DNA of 64,000 nt from Deinococcus cellulosilyticus NBRC 106333 = KACC 11606 (GTDB lineage Bacteria; Deinococcota; Deinococci; Deinococcales; Deinococcaceae): assembly GCF_007990775.1 (NCBI RefSeq), contig NZ_BJXB01000013.1, forward strand, positions 1-64,000, read 5' to 3'. Under the pieces are notes generated by a model. The model saw only the letters and a program-made list of their open reading frames with translations, was not told the DNA's origin and searched no databases. Made by a program: the position numbers and the translations under genes. Below, in pieces: positions 15,207-25,102 of the stretch (position 1 is its first letter; each line of letters starts with the position of its first letter).

Positions 15207-17789
15207 TCAATCCAGCTTGTTTCTGAAACTGGGGGCCGTGCTGAGGTTCCCCAGAAACTGCTGAAATTCTTTTGCTGGCACTGGGCGGCTGATCAAATAC
15301 CCCTGGATTTCATGGCACCCCATGCTGCGCAGGACCTGCAGTTGCTGTTCGTCTTCAACCCCTTCCGCCACCACGTGCAGATGCATGTTGCGGGCCAGAT
15401 CAATCATGGCCTTCACCAGAATCTGATCGTCCGGGTCATGGGTGAGGTCCCGGATGAATGAGCGGTCAATCTTGATTTTGCGGATGGGAAAACGCTTCAG
15501 GTAGGCCAGACTGGAGTACCCTGTCCCAAAGTCATCAATGGCGCTCATGACCCCCAGACGACTGAGGTCGTGCAGGATCTGGGTGGTTTTTTCCACATCC
15601 TGCATGACCAGGCTCTCGGTGAGTTCCACCTGCAGGTACTGGGCAGGCAGATCAAAGCGCTCAAGGGCCTCCTGGATGGTGTCCAGCACATCATTCTGTC
15701 TGAATTGCAGGGCAGAGAAGTTCACGCCAATCGGGATCATGGGCTGACCGTTTTCACGCCACTCATGGTTCTGGCGGCAGACCTCATTGAGAATCCAGCG
15801 TCCAAGGGGCAGGATCAGGCCCGTGGATTCAGCAATGGGAATGAAACGGATGGGGGGAATCATGCCCTTCTCAGGATGCAGCCAGCGGATCAGGGCTTCT
15901 GCAGCTATGCACTCTCCGGTCTGCGCATTGATGATCGGCTGGTAAAAGACGATGAACTCATTGTTTTCAATGGCCTGCCGCAGGTCGGTTTCCACCTGCA
16001 GGCGTTCGGTGGCCGCTTTGCTCATTTCTGGGGTGAAGATCTGGTAGGTGTTGCGCCCGGTGGCTTTGGCCTGGTGCATGGCGGTGTCTGCATTGCGCAT
16101 CAGGGTATCGAGGTCCGTCCCGTCCTGCGGGTAGAACACCACCCCGATGCTGGGTGTGGCCAGCAGTTGCTTGCCCTCAATGGCAAAGGGCTGCCGGGTC
16201 AGTTCGATGATCTCCTGCAGGGTGTCTTGCACCTTCTGGGGGGTGATGTGGGGCATCAACAGCACAAATTCATCTCCACTGAGGTGAATGAGCTGGTCCC
16301 GCACAGAAAGCACCTGCTTGAGGCGCTGGCCAAAATAGTGCAGCACCCGGTCTCCAATGTTGGGGCCAAGCGAATCATTGATGGTTTTGAAATTGTCCAG
16401 ATCAAGGTACAGAAAAGCAAGGGTGCCATTGCTCTCGTGCACCTCCTGCAGGAGTCTGGGGCCGTTTTCTTCCAGGTAGGCGCGGTTTGGAAGCAGGGTC
16501 AGACGGTCATAGTAAGCCAGTGTTCTGACCCTCTCCTCTGCCCTGCGGCGCTGTGTAACGTCCTGGAAAGCCCAGAGTTTCCCACGGATCTGCTGGTGCA
16601 GGTAGTAAGGCTTGGAGATGTATTCCAGTGCCCGACCATTCTCCAGATAGATCAGGTCACTCTGTGTGCGTTCAGGGGAGCGCAGGGATTCCTGCAGCAC
16701 CTCCCGGAAAGCCTCAAAATCGCTGATCTGCTTGAGGATGGGAGGGTACCGCAAAGCCAGATTCCCGTAGTTCTGCAGTTCCTGCCTGGAGATCCCCCAC
16801 AGGGTCAGAAACTGGGTGTTGCAGGTCACCATGCGGCCCCCACTGTCCACCACCAGCATGGCATCGCTGGTGGCATCAAAAATGGCTTCCAGCAGGGCCA
16901 GCGATTCTCCCAGTTCCTGGGTGCGTTCCATCACGATCTGGGTGAGCTTCAGGGGCTGACGCATGATCAGCCAGACCAGCAGGCCCACCATCCCAGAAAG
17001 CACCAGCACAAAAATGCTTTTCAGCAGGATGGCCGTGGCGTCCAGCCACCCCTGGGCGGGAGTGACTTCCAGCATCCATTTCCCATTGGGCACCTGGATG
17101 GGCACTGCCAGAGGGTGATCTGTCAGAGGGCTCTGGGAGGCTGCAATGGATTGTTGCTGGTCGTTGTTGGGATTGGTGAAGGTCAGTCGATAGCTGTACC
17201 CCTCCTGTTCCAGCAGGGAGAGGTTCGCCAGCCTGAGAAGCTGGGGCAGATCCAGCACCACCTGTACGAAGCCCCAGAAGCGCCCATCCTGCAAGAAGAC
17301 AGGGTTGCGGGCCACCAGACCCTGCCCGCCCTGAATCAACTCCACAGGGCCTGCCAGGGTGAGTTTGCGGGTCTTCACCGCCTGCTCGGAGTACACTTTG
17401 GTGCGTTCATCGGTGAAGAGGTTCAGGCCAAAAGCAGCGTCATTGTTCAGGTACGGGTGGGTGTAACGGATGATGCCTTCAGGGGCAAGTTGCAGGGCAC
17501 GGATGCCCGGATAGACCTGCAGCATCTGTTCGGCCAGAGGATAGAACTCATCCACCGTTCCTTTGTTCTGCCGCACCACAGCAGCCAGAGCGTATACCGC
17601 AGAAATGGAGTTCTCCAGTTCATGCTGCAGGGCACGAATCTGCTCATCGGACCGCTGCTGGACGATTCTGCGGTCCATCTCGAACGCCTGCTTTTCAGAC
17701 AGGCCAACGATCACCCCGCCCACCACCATCACAAACAACACGGCCAGGGCAGTGAACCATTTGGCTTTGATGACTCCACTCGGGTTCAT
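15207..17789 (-). CDS. CHASE-PAS-GGDEF-EAL cyclic-di-GMP protein
   Basis: This 860-residue protein has a membrane helix (residues 10-31), a periplasmic CHASE-type sensor, a second helix (about 258-280), a PAS domain (about 300-410), a GGDEF domain and an EAL domain. The GGDEF site reads SGDEF, a variant often active. The EAL domain keeps EALIRW, DDFGTGYSSL, the K in KIDRSFI and VAEGVED, so phosphodiesterase activity is likely. An external ligand would set the c-di-GMP level. Confidence 0.92.
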   Translation of the reverse strand: MNPSGVIKAKWFTALAVLFVMVVGGVIVGLSEKQAFEMDRRIVQQRSDEQIRALQHELENSISAVYALAAVVRQNKGTVDEFYPLAEQMLQVYPGIRALQLAPEGIIRYTHPYLNNDAAFGLNLFTDERTKVYSEQAVKTRKLTLAGPVELIQGGQGLVARNPVFLQDGRFWGFVQVVLDLPQLLRLANLSLLEQEGYSYRLTFTNPNNDQQQSIAASQSPLTDHPLAVPIQVPNGKWMLEVTPAQGWLDATAILLKSIFVLVLSGMVGLLVWLIMRQPLKLTQIVMERTQELGESLALLEAIFDATSDAMLVVDSGGRMVTCNTQFLTLWGISRQELQNYGNLALRYPPILKQISDFEAFREVLQESLRSPERTQSDLIYLENGRALEYISKPYYLHQQIRGKLWAFQDVTQRRRAEERVRTLAYYDRLTLLPNRAYLEENGPRLLQEVHESNGTLAFLYLDLDNFKTINDSLGPNIGDRVLHYFGQRLKQVLSVRDQLIHLSGDEFVLLMPHITPQKVQDTLQEIIELTRQPFAIEGKQLLATPSIGVVFYPQDGTDLDTLMRNADTAMHQAKATGRNTYQIFTPEMSKAATERLQVETDLRQAIENNEFIVFYQPIINAQTGECIAAEALIRWLHPEKGMIPPIRFIPIAESTGLILPLGRWILNEVCRQNHEWRENGQPMIPIGVNFSALQFRQNDVLDTIQEALERFDLPAQYLQVELTESLVMQDVEKTTQILHDLSRLGVMSAIDDFGTGYSSLAYLKRFPIRKIKIDRSFIRDLTHDPDDQILVKAMIDLARNMHLHVVAEGVEDEQQLQVLRSMGCHEIQGYLISRPVPAKEFQQFLGNLSTAPSFRNKLD

Positions 17790-17814
17790 GGGCGCTCCTA
17801 CAGGTCAACGAAAT

Positions 17815-17860
17815 GAAAACGCTCTTCAAGTCTAAACCAATGGCAGAGACTTGAAGAGAG
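17815..17860 (-). terminator. Terminator of the upp-GT4-wecB operon
   Basis: A 12 bp perfect stem (CTCTTCAAGTCT at 17822-17833 and AGACTTGAAGAG at 17847-17858) is followed on the minus strand by CGTTTTCATTTC. Confidence 0.65.
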
Positions 17861-17955
17861 AGCAAAATGGCATACCTACAGTATGCGGGGTCTGGTCACA
17901 AAGCAGAGAAGCTAAGGCAAACTCCTGAGGGGCATCTGGGGAAAACCCTTACGAA

Positions 17956-19089
17956 TCAGGAGTGCTCCAGAACAGTGCCCCAGTCCGCTGGCCGCTCAGC
18001 CAGACCCAGCCGCCAGGCAACCGCCTGAGCAATGCGCTGGCTGGCCAGGCCATCCCCGTATGGATTGGGACGGGTGCGCATGTATTTGAGCTCCTCAGGA
18101 CTGGAAAGCAACCCGGAGAGCACCCTGTAGGATGACTCTGGCTCTGTTCCTGCAAGCTTCAACACCCCTGCTTCCAGGCCTTCAGGACGCTCAGTGACAT
18201 TGCGCAACACAGCAACAGGCACGTTCAGGGCTGCCCCCTCCTCCTGCAGACCACCACTGTCGGTGATGAGCAGTTCACTGGCTTGCATCAGGGCAGCCAT
18301 GTCTGCATAGTTCAGAGGTTCGGTCAATTCCATGTTGGGGAGGCCCTGCAGCACAGGATAGACAGCTTCTCGCACCGCAGGATTGAGGTGAACCGGATAA
18401 ACAAAGTGATGGTCTGGATGGGCCTCAGCCACCTTTCGCAGCACCCCTGCCAGATCAGACATCACAGGCAGGTTCTCGCGACGGTGCATGGTGATGGTCA
18501 CCAATTTCCTGCCCTGCCACTCCGGGCGCAGTCCTGAACGTGCAGCCACCTGACGCACGGCATCCACAGCTGTCTGTCCCGTCACGATGATGCCCTGGGG
18601 GTTTTTGCCCTCTTTGAGCAGGTTCTCGCGGCTCAGTGTGGTGGGAGCGAAATCCAGATCGGTCAACACATCTGTGAGTTTCCGGTTGGCCTCTTCAGGG
18701 AAGGGTTCTCGCATGCTGCCACTGCGAAGGCCAGCCTCGACGTGCCCCACCGGAATCCCTTCCAGAAAAGCAGCCAGGGCCACACAGAAGGTGGTGGTGG
18801 TGTCTCCATGCACCAGCACATAATCGGCCTGCATCTCTTTCAGTTTCTGGGCAGCTGCAGGAACAATCTTTGCCACCAGACCAGGAAGGGTCTGGCGATC
18901 GGTCATGACATCCAGATCTTCATCAGGGGTCAGCCCAAACACAGCAAGGGCATCATCCAGTTGCTGGCGATGCTGCCCGGTCACCAGCATCAGTGGGGTG
19001 ATGCCAGGCTGGAGGTGCAGGGCCTGATAAACAGGGGCCATTTTGGTGGCCTCGGGGCGGGTACCAAATGCAACAACGACACGCATCAA
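17956..19089 (-). CDS. wecB: UDP-N-acetylglucosamine 2-epimerase (non-hydrolysing)
   Basis: This 377-residue enzyme interconverts UDP-GlcNAc and UDP-ManNAc for envelope polysaccharides. Visible motifs are FGTRPEATKMAPV, VHGDTTTTFCVALAAF, VGHVEAGLRSG, MHRREN and the nucleotide site DSGGLQEEGAALNVPVAVLRNVTERPEG. Its start overlaps the GT4 gene stop by 4 nt. The pairing of an epimerase with a polyprenyl-phosphate sugar transferase points to teichoic-acid-like or ECA-like linkage-unit synthesis. Confidence 0.95.
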   Translation of the reverse strand: MMRVVVAFGTRPEATKMAPVYQALHLQPGITPLMLVTGQHRQQLDDALAVFGLTPDEDLDVMTDRQTLPGLVAKIVPAAAQKLKEMQADYVLVHGDTTTTFCVALAAFLEGIPVGHVEAGLRSGSMREPFPEEANRKLTDVLTDLDFAPTTLSRENLLKEGKNPQGIIVTGQTAVDAVRQVAARSGLRPEWQGRKLVTITMHRRENLPVMSDLAGVLRKVAEAHPDHHFVYPVHLNPAVREAVYPVLQGLPNMELTEPLNYADMAALMQASELLITDSGGLQEEGAALNVPVAVLRNVTERPEGLEAGVLKLAGTEPESSYRVLSGLLSSPEELKYMRTRPNPYGDGLASQRIAQAVAWRLGLAERPADWGTVLEHS

Positions 19090-20198
19090 TTCAATGTCCT
19101 TTCCTTGTTCAAAGCACGCACACGGCGGTAGGCCACCCAGCCCAGAGCGCCAGCGATGATCAGCACCGTCACGGCAATCACCATCGGAGAAATCCCCTGG
19201 GCCACCATGCCAATCACGTTCAGGGTGAGGGTGATGCCCCAGATGATCACCGAGGTGGTACGGGCACTTCCAGTGCGCTGCAAGAGGCGGTGGTGCAGGT
19301 GGGTCTTGTCGGGTTTAAGGGGACTCTTCCCTTTGCGAATCCGGCCAATGAACACCTGCGTGGTGTCCAGAATGGGCAGGGCCAGGAAAAGGAAGGGGGC
19401 AATCAGGGAGGGGTTCTGGCTCTCGGGAAGCGTTCCCAGCAGGGCCACCGCAGCCAGGGTGTACCCGATCAGGTAGGCTCCGGTGTCTCCCATGATGATC
19501 TGACTGGGATTGAAGTTGTACCGCAGGTAACCCAGCACAGCCCCCGCAAGTCCAGCCAGAATGATCACGGCAGCAGCACGGTCTGGAGACTGGGCACTGA
19601 CCGCAATCAGCACCATGGAGGCAATGAAACCAATGCCTCCGGCAACCCCATCCACCCCGTCCATCAGGTTCACGGCATTGGTGATCCCGATGATCCAGCC
19701 CAGGGTGATGATGATGTTCCAGATCCCGATGCTGTCTCCCAGCAGGTCCCTGAACCAGGGCACCACACCCAGATCGATGTGCAGACCGTTGACCACCAGC
19801 AGGGCAGCGGCAATCAGTTGCACCACCATGCGAAAGAGGGGGGGCAACTCGAACTGGTCATCAATGAAACCGGTAAAAGCCAGCAGGGCACCCCCGAGCA
19901 GAATGGCCAGGACCTGCACCTGCAGGTGTTCAATCAGGATGGGGCGCAAAGCCCAGGCCACCACAATGGAAGCAATGAAGCCTCCAAAAATGGCAAGTCC
20001 TCCGGCGTTGGGCAGAGGTTCCTTGTTCAGGCGACGCTCGTTGGGCATGTCCGCCCAGCCCACCTTGATGGCAAACTCCCGCACCCTGGGCATGAAGCGC
20101 TGGGTCAAAAACCAGGCCACCAGAAAGGTGAGCAGCACACTGACCGGCCCCTTGCCAAGAGGATCGGCAATTCCCAGTTGATGCAGAAAATCCATCAC
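19086..20198 (-). CDS. Glycosyltransferase family 4: undecaprenyl-phosphate GlcNAc-1-phosphate transferase-like
   Basis: This 370-residue integral membrane protein has about ten helices and the MraY/WecA active-site loops: a DD motif (FIDDQFELPP), NLMDGVDGVAGG, and the HLHHRLL histidine motif. It transfers a sugar-1-phosphate to undecaprenyl phosphate. The HLHHRLL form and the link to wecB favour a WecA/TagO-like enzyme over MraY. It starts 5 nt after upp and overlaps wecB. Confidence 0.9.
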   Translation of the reverse strand: MMDFLHQLGIADPLGKGPVSVLLTFLVAWFLTQRFMPRVREFAIKVGWADMPNERRLNKEPLPNAGGLAIFGGFIASIVVAWALRPILIEHLQVQVLAILLGGALLAFTGFIDDQFELPPLFRMVVQLIAAALLVVNGLHIDLGVVPWFRDLLGDSIGIWNIIITLGWIIGITNAVNLMDGVDGVAGGIGFIASMVLIAVSAQSPDRAAAVIILAGLAGAVLGYLRYNFNPSQIIMGDTGAYLIGYTLAAVALLGTLPESQNPSLIAPFLFLALPILDTTQVFIGRIRKGKSPLKPDKTHLHHRLLQRTGSARTTSVIIWGITLTLNVIGMVAQGISPMVIAVTVLIIAGALGWVAYRRVRALNKERTLN

Positions 20199-20203
20199 TC
20201 AGA

Positions 20204-20842
20204 TCACTTGGTCCCGTAAATGCGGTCTCCAGCGTCGCCCAGACCGGGAACGATGTAACCGTGGTCATTGAGGTGGGAGTCGATTGCCGCCACCACAATG
20301 TCCACATCAGGACAGGCTTCTTCTACGGCACGGATGCCTTCTGGAGCAGCCAGAATGCTCATCAGCTTGATGTTCTGTGCCCCTCTGGCCTGCAGGGTGC
20401 GGATCGCATCAATGGCGCTCCCTCCGGTGGCCAGCATCGGATCAAGCACGAAAACTCGGCGCTCGGAAATGTCCTGGGGCAGCTTCACGTAATACTCGAC
20501 AGGCTTGAGGGTTTCAGGATCACGGTACAACCCGATGTGACCCACTTTGGCAGCGGGAATCAGTTGCACAATGGCGTCTGCCATGATCAGACCGGCCCGC
20601 AGGATGGCAATGAGGGCCAGTTTCTTGCCAGAGAGCACAGGAAACTCGGAGGTGGTGATGGGGGTTTTCACCGTGACGTTTTCAAGTTCCAGATCGCGCA
20701 TGGCCTCATAGGCCATCAGGGTGGAGATTTCTGCTGCGAGCTGACGGAAGTCCTTGACTCCGGTGTTTTCATCTCTGAGAAGCGTCAGTTTGTGTTGTAC
20801 CAGGGGGTGCTTGACCACAGTGACCATATCGAGATCAATCAT
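20204..20842 (-). CDS. upp: Uracil phosphoribosyltransferase
   Basis: This 212-residue enzyme makes UMP from uracil and PRPP. The PRPP-binding loop LDPMLATGGSAIDAI and the start VKHPLVQHKLTLLRD with the C-terminal PGLGDAGDRIYGTK are diagnostic. An internal ATG at 20827 is an alternative start. It is the first gene of an operon with two cell-envelope glycan genes, which need uridine nucleotides. Confidence 0.96.
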   Translation of the reverse strand: MIDLDMVTVVKHPLVQHKLTLLRDENTGVKDFRQLAAEISTLMAYEAMRDLELENVTVKTPITTSEFPVLSGKKLALIAILRAGLIMADAIVQLIPAAKVGHIGLYRDPETLKPVEYYVKLPQDISERRVFVLDPMLATGGSAIDAIRTLQARGAQNIKLMSILAAPEGIRAVEEACPDVDIVVAAIDSHLNDHGYIVPGLGDAGDRIYGTK

Positions 20843-20879
20843 AACAGGAAGGTCCCTGTGAAATTCACACCTTTTTGAG

Positions 20880-20910
20880 GCAGTCAGGGGTCAGCGATCA
20901 GCAGCCAGCA
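20880..20910 (-). repeat. Dispersed GCTGA-type repeat, copy b
   Basis: A degenerate TCAGCGATCAGC tandem lies between upp and the small membrane protein gene, in the inverted orientation relative to copy a. Confidence 0.45.
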
Positions 20911-20944
20911 CCAGGCAGGACATTTCAGGCCTGGACCCATCCAC

Positions 20945-21292
20945 TCATCGGGGGATTTCACCGAAGTGGGGGGCATAATGCTCTTTCTCTCTGCGCGAAA
21001 AAGCAAATCTGCCATAACTGTGGTTCACAGTTTCAAAGGCACGCTGCTCCATCAGAACAGCAATTTCTTTGGACCAGCGGTGCATCAGGATCACCCAGAT
21101 CACCAGAAACAGGCTGATGCCGAGCGCCACCACCCCAAAGGCCACCAGCAGAAATTTGAGGGGAATGGCCACCGCAGTGGACCACTGCAAAAAAGCTCCA
21201 GCCATGAAAAGCAGAATCACAGGCTGCAGGTACACCAGCAGTCCAGGGGTGAGTTTCTGTTGCACCAGACGGGCCACAGATTCAGGTGTCAT
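20945..21292 (-). CDS. Small two-helix membrane protein, unknown
   Basis: This 115-residue protein has two hydrophobic segments (about residues 20-40 and 45-70) and a charged C-terminal tail of about 40 residues (RWSKEIAVLMEQRAFETVNHS). I do not recognise it. It lies alone between upp and a phosphotransferase gene on the same strand. Confidence 0.65.
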   Translation of the reverse strand: MTPESVARLVQQKLTPGLLVYLQPVILLFMAGAFLQWSTAVAIPLKFLLVAFGVVALGISLFLVIWVILMHRWSKEIAVLMEQRAFETVNHSYGRFAFSRREKEHYAPHFGEIPR

Positions 21293-21337
21293 GTGTTCAG
21301 TGTAAAGCCAGTTGGTTTTTGAGGAGGTAAGAAAACC

Positions 21338-22120
21338 TCAAAACTCGGCCAGAACCCCCAGCGAGTGACGGGCCCGTTCCAGCTTGAATGGGAGCTCGGT
21401 GGCCACCGTGTGCGGGGTGTTGCGGGGAATCCAGTGCAGGTCGTTGAGGTAGGTCAGGGCCAGGTAGGCCTTGAAGCGTTCCTGCTCTGCAGGGGTGCGC
21501 ACATAGGCCAGAGCGGCCTGCAAGGCTTCATGGTCTGGCAGGAGGTCCAGGGTTCCAGCTTTCAGCAGGGCAATGTCCCGCATCGGGTCATCGAACTGTG
21601 CCCTCACCCAGTCGATCACCAGCACTTCCCCGTCATCGCTGACCAGGATGTTGTTGCTCCACAGGTCCAGATGGCAGAACATGCCTTCGGTTTCCAGCAG
21701 ACCCTGTTCCAGAGCCCGTTCCAGCACCACAAACAGAAATTCGTTTTCAGGGTCACGGATGTCCTGAAACTGGGTCAGTTTGCGTTCTACAGAAGCAAGT
21801 TCCACCCTCTCTCCTGAACGCTGCTGGTGCAAGGTGTCCAGAAACCGCTTCAGCTCTGGGAGAGCACTTCTGAGGGTGTGCGCTGTAACCGGAAGCCCAG
21901 GGAAGCGGTGGGTGACCAGCAACTCTCCCTCATCGGTGATGCGCACCTCATGGACCAGATGGCCCAGACCGGCACGCTTCAGGTTGTCGGCCTCTAAAGC
22001 CGCCTGATGCTTCTCACGGTACAGCTTCAGGACATACCGTCCGGTGCGGTAGGTCAGGCTGTGCTTACTTTCCTGTATGAATTCCAGGGGTCCATAAGCT
22101 TGTGAAAGTTCCGTAAGCAC
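21338..22120 (-). CDS. Phosphotransferase, aminoglycoside/choline-kinase fold
   Basis: This 260-residue protein has the APH/choline-kinase catalytic loop HLDLWSNNILV with the catalytic Asp and the metal-binding VIDWVRAQFDDPMRDIA. The N-terminal lobe is short (YVLKLYREKHQAALEADNL) with the ATP-binding lysine in LKLYR. Substrate is unknown. The GTG start at 22120 lies 6 nt after a TAAAAT box, a leaderless arrangement. Confidence 0.8.
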   Translation of the reverse strand: MLTELSQAYGPLEFIQESKHSLTYRTGRYVLKLYREKHQAALEADNLKRAGLGHLVHEVRITDEGELLVTHRFPGLPVTAHTLRSALPELKRFLDTLHQQRSGERVELASVERKLTQFQDIRDPENEFLFVVLERALEQGLLETEGMFCHLDLWSNNILVSDDGEVLVIDWVRAQFDDPMRDIALLKAGTLDLLPDHEALQAALAYVRTPAEQERFKAYLALTYLNDLHWIPRNTPHTVATELPFKLERARHSLGVLAEF

Positions 22121-22182
22121 CCCCCCATTTTACCTGAGCATTGCAAAAAATGTAGCAGGTACACTAAACATTGAATCCAGCA

Positions 22183-22210
22183 CTCAGTGGTCAGCGGTCA
22201 GCCATCAGCC
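22183..22210 (-). repeat. Dispersed GCTGA-type repeat, copy c
   Basis: GGTCAGCGGTCAGCCATCAGCC repeats the heptamer pattern of the other copies, in the gap between the phosphotransferase and alcohol dehydrogenase genes. Confidence 0.5.
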
Positions 22211-22271
22211 CTGAGGCCACCAGAAACATCCACAAAATAGCAGGGGGCTTTCAGGGAAAAAGTGATCCTTT

Positions 22272-23324
22272 TCAGAGGCTTGATGCAAAGCGGTCCACCA
22301 CGGTGACACCCGTGCCTGCGAAAGTGTTCATGTGCACCAGGGCATCAATGGATTCTTCCAGGGTGATGCGCCTGCCAATCAGCAATTCTGGTTTCAGCAG
22401 GCCCTGTGCAATCATGCGGAGCATCTCAGGGTAGGCGTGGGCCTGCATGCCATGGCTGCCGTAGATTTCGAGTTCCTTTGCGATCACCCGGTCCATCGGG
22501 ATGGGTGGATGTTGCTGTTCTGCAAGCATCAGACCCACCTGCACATGACGACCCCTGGTCCTCAGGCAGGCGATGGAGTTGAAGCAGGTGACGGTATGCC
22601 CCAGGGCGTCCAGTGAGACATGGGCTCCTCCACCTGTCAGGTCACGGATGACCTCCACCACGTCTGGAGTGTTTTTGCTGTTGAGGGTCACATCTGCGCC
22701 CAGTGCACGGGCAAACTCCAGTTTCTGGTCATCAATGTCAATGGCCACCACTGCCGCGCCCAGAGCCTTCGCAATCATGAGGGCAGAAAGGCCCACACCC
22801 CCACAGCCATGCACAGCCACCCACTCTCCCCCTCTGACCCTGCCCTGGTGCACCACAGCACGGAAGGACGTGGCGAAACGACACCCCAGACTGGCAGCGG
22901 TCACAAAGTCCATGCTCTCCGGCATGCGCACCAGGTTCTGGTCTGCGTAGTGAATCCCCACGTACTCCGCAAAAGAGCCCCAGTGGGTGAATCCGGGCTG
23001 GAACTGGTGGTCACAGACCTGCTGGTTGCCCGACTGACACGCCCCACAATGACCACAGCCACACACAAAAGGCAGGGTCACCCGGTCCCCGACCTTCCAG
23101 TTGCGGATGTCCTTGCCAACCTCGAGAACCGTTCCAGCGAGTTCATGCCCGGGCACATGGGGCAAAACAATGTCTCTGTCATGCCCCACCCAGCCATGCC
23201 AGTCGCTGCGGCATACCCCGGTGGCCTCCACTTTCAGGACCACCCCATCAGGACGGGCCACAGGATCGGGAACATCGGTGTACTCAGGGCGGGTGTTAAA
23301 GGCATGGAAGAGGACGGCTTTCAT
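22272..23324 (-). CDS. Zinc-dependent alcohol dehydrogenase (MDR family)
   Basis: This 350-residue enzyme has the catalytic zinc ligands (Cys in GVCRSDWHGW, GHE near residue 61), the four structural-zinc cysteines in CGCGHCGACQSGNQQVC, and the NAD-binding GCGGVG motif. Oxidation of an alcohol to an aldehyde with NAD(P) is expected; substrate is not clear. The ATG at 23324 lies 7 nt after TAAAAT, so the mRNA is probably leaderless. An upstream in-frame extension is less likely. Confidence 0.9.
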   Translation of the reverse strand: MKAVLFHAFNTRPEYTDVPDPVARPDGVVLKVEATGVCRSDWHGWVGHDRDIVLPHVPGHELAGTVLEVGKDIRNWKVGDRVTLPFVCGCGHCGACQSGNQQVCDHQFQPGFTHWGSFAEYVGIHYADQNLVRMPESMDFVTAASLGCRFATSFRAVVHQGRVRGGEWVAVHGCGGVGLSALMIAKALGAAVVAIDIDDQKLEFARALGADVTLNSKNTPDVVEVIRDLTGGGAHVSLDALGHTVTCFNSIACLRTRGRHVQVGLMLAEQQHPPIPMDRVIAKELEIYGSHGMQAHAYPEMLRMIAQGLLKPELLIGRRITLEESIDALVHMNTFAGTGVTVVDRFASSL

Positions 23325-23412
23325 ATGGGGGATTTTAACCCATAGATCCCCCACCTCGCCTCAACAATTTTGTGTTCTGTATGGGTACTCTCGGCCCGCC
23401 ATTCCCCGCAAC

Positions 23413-23436
23413 AAAAAACCCCTGCATTGCAGGGGC
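23413..23436 (-). terminator. Terminator of rocA
   Basis: The palindrome CCCCTGCATTGCAGGGG is followed on the minus strand by TTTTTTG, 15 nt after the rocA stop codon. Confidence 0.85.
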
Positions 23437-23452
23437 CTCAAACCGCTGGAAC

Positions 23453-25003
23453 TCAGAACCGCTCAGTCACGGTCTTCAGTTGCAGGAAGTTGGCAAGGTA
23501 GTCGGGACCGCCAGCTTTGGAGTCCGTACCACTCATGTTGTACCCGCCGAAGGGCTGCACACCCACCAGAGCACCGGTGATTTTGCGGTTGAAGTAGAGG
23601 TTGCCCACTTCAAATTCTGCGCGGGCTTTTTCCAGACGGGCACGGTCACGGGAGTGCACGCCACCAGTCAGGCCGTACTCGGTGCTGTTGGCAATTTCCA
23701 GCGCGTGGTCGAAGTCACGGGCACGGAACACGGCCACGAAGGGTCCGAACACTTCTTCCTGGGCGATGCGGGCATTGGGGTCCACACCAGAGAAGATGGT
23801 GGGCTGGATGAAGTAGCCTTTGCTGCCGTCAGCAGTGCCACCGGTTTCCAGTTTGGCCTCGGTCTTGCCGATTTCGATGTACTTCTGGATCTTCTCGAAG
23901 GACTCGTCGTTCACCACAGCAGTGACGTTGCTGTTGTCTTCTGCATTGCCAACCGTCAGGGCTTTTGTGCGCTCGACAAATTTGGCCAGCACCTCGTCAT
24001 GGATGGCATCGACGAGGATCAGGCGGCTCATGGCACTGCACTTCTGACCGTTGAAGCCAAAAGCACTCTGAACGGCAGAGGTCACTGCGTTTTCCAGATC
24101 GGCGGTTTCATCGACGATCATGGCGTCTTTGCCCCCGAGTTCCATGATGGTGCGCTTGATCCACTTCTGGCCTTTGACCACTTTGGCAGCCTCGGCATGG
24201 ATGTAGAGACCCACAGAACGTGAGCCCGTGAAGGTGATGAAACGGGTTTTCGCGTGCTTGACGAGGTAATCCCCGACTTCTTCGCCCACGCCGGGCAGGA
24301 ACTGGACCACACCAGCAGGCAGACCAGCTTCAATCAGCAGGTCGATGAATTTCGCAGCAATCAGGCTGGTGTCCTCGGCGGGCTTCACGATGATGGTGTT
24401 GCCCACCACGATGGGAGCGGTCAGCATGCCTGCAAAGATGGCCAGGGGGAAGTTCCAGGGGCTGATGGACACACCCACACCGAGGGGAATCCAGTGCAGT
24501 TCGTTCTCCTCACCGGGGTAAGGGAAGGTTTCTGCAGGATGGGCGTACTTGTCGGCCTGGCGTCCGTAGTACTCCAGGAAGTCGATGGCTTCTGCAGTTT
24601 CCACATCGGCTTCGGCGTAGTTTTTGCCTGCTTCCAGGGCCATCAGGGCATTGAACTCATGGCGGCGGTCTCTGAGCAGTTTTGCAGCTTTGATCAGGAT
24701 GCGGGCACGGGCGTCCATGGTCCAGTTTTTCCACCAGCTGAAAGCTTCCCATGCGCCTTGCAGGGCCTGTTCAGCGTGCTCGATGGTGGCTTTGGAGGAG
24801 TAGCCCACCACTTCCTGAATGTCACAGGGGTTGATGGAGGTCAGTTTCTCTTCGGTGAAAATGCGCTCACCGTTGATGATCAGGGGAACGGTCTTGCCCA
24901 GGTCCTGACGGACTTTCTTCAGGGCGTCCTGATGGGCTTTGACGTTTTCAGGCTTGGTGTAGTCAATGAAGGATTCGGTTTGAAAGGGTCCAATTTTCAG
25001 CAT
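23453..25003 (-). CDS. rocA: L-glutamate gamma-semialdehyde dehydrogenase (P5C dehydrogenase)
   Basis: This 516-residue aldehyde dehydrogenase oxidises glutamate semialdehyde to glutamate with NAD, the second step of proline breakdown. The length and the motifs MELGGKDAMIVDE (general base Glu), FNGQKCSAMSR (catalytic Cys) and PFGGYNMSGTDSKAGGPDYL match the RocA/PruA group. The start follows AAAGGAG. It sits downstream of putA, with its own GntR-type palindrome in the gap. Confidence 0.95.
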   Translation of the reverse strand: MLKIGPFQTESFIDYTKPENVKAHQDALKKVRQDLGKTVPLIINGERIFTEEKLTSINPCDIQEVVGYSSKATIEHAEQALQGAWEAFSWWKNWTMDARARILIKAAKLLRDRRHEFNALMALEAGKNYAEADVETAEAIDFLEYYGRQADKYAHPAETFPYPGEENELHWIPLGVGVSISPWNFPLAIFAGMLTAPIVVGNTIIVKPAEDTSLIAAKFIDLLIEAGLPAGVVQFLPGVGEEVGDYLVKHAKTRFITFTGSRSVGLYIHAEAAKVVKGQKWIKRTIMELGGKDAMIVDETADLENAVTSAVQSAFGFNGQKCSAMSRLILVDAIHDEVLAKFVERTKALTVGNAEDNSNVTAVVNDESFEKIQKYIEIGKTEAKLETGGTADGSKGYFIQPTIFSGVDPNARIAQEEVFGPFVAVFRARDFDHALEIANSTEYGLTGGVHSRDRARLEKARAEFEVGNLYFNRKITGALVGVQPFGGYNMSGTDSKAGGPDYLANFLQLKTVTERF

Positions 25004-25102
25004 GGGGGCTCCTTTGGCCTCTCAAGGGGTCAGAGAGGGGCAGGGGCGGGCCTAGGGCTCGCCCAACACGGAAGACAGGTCAACAGGATTCTGCGGCAGC
25101 AG

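Noticed and set aside
15570..17816. 748-codon plus-strand frame opposite the GGDEF-EAL gene
   Set aside because: It has no recognisable domain and mirrors the codon structure of the real gene on the minus strand.
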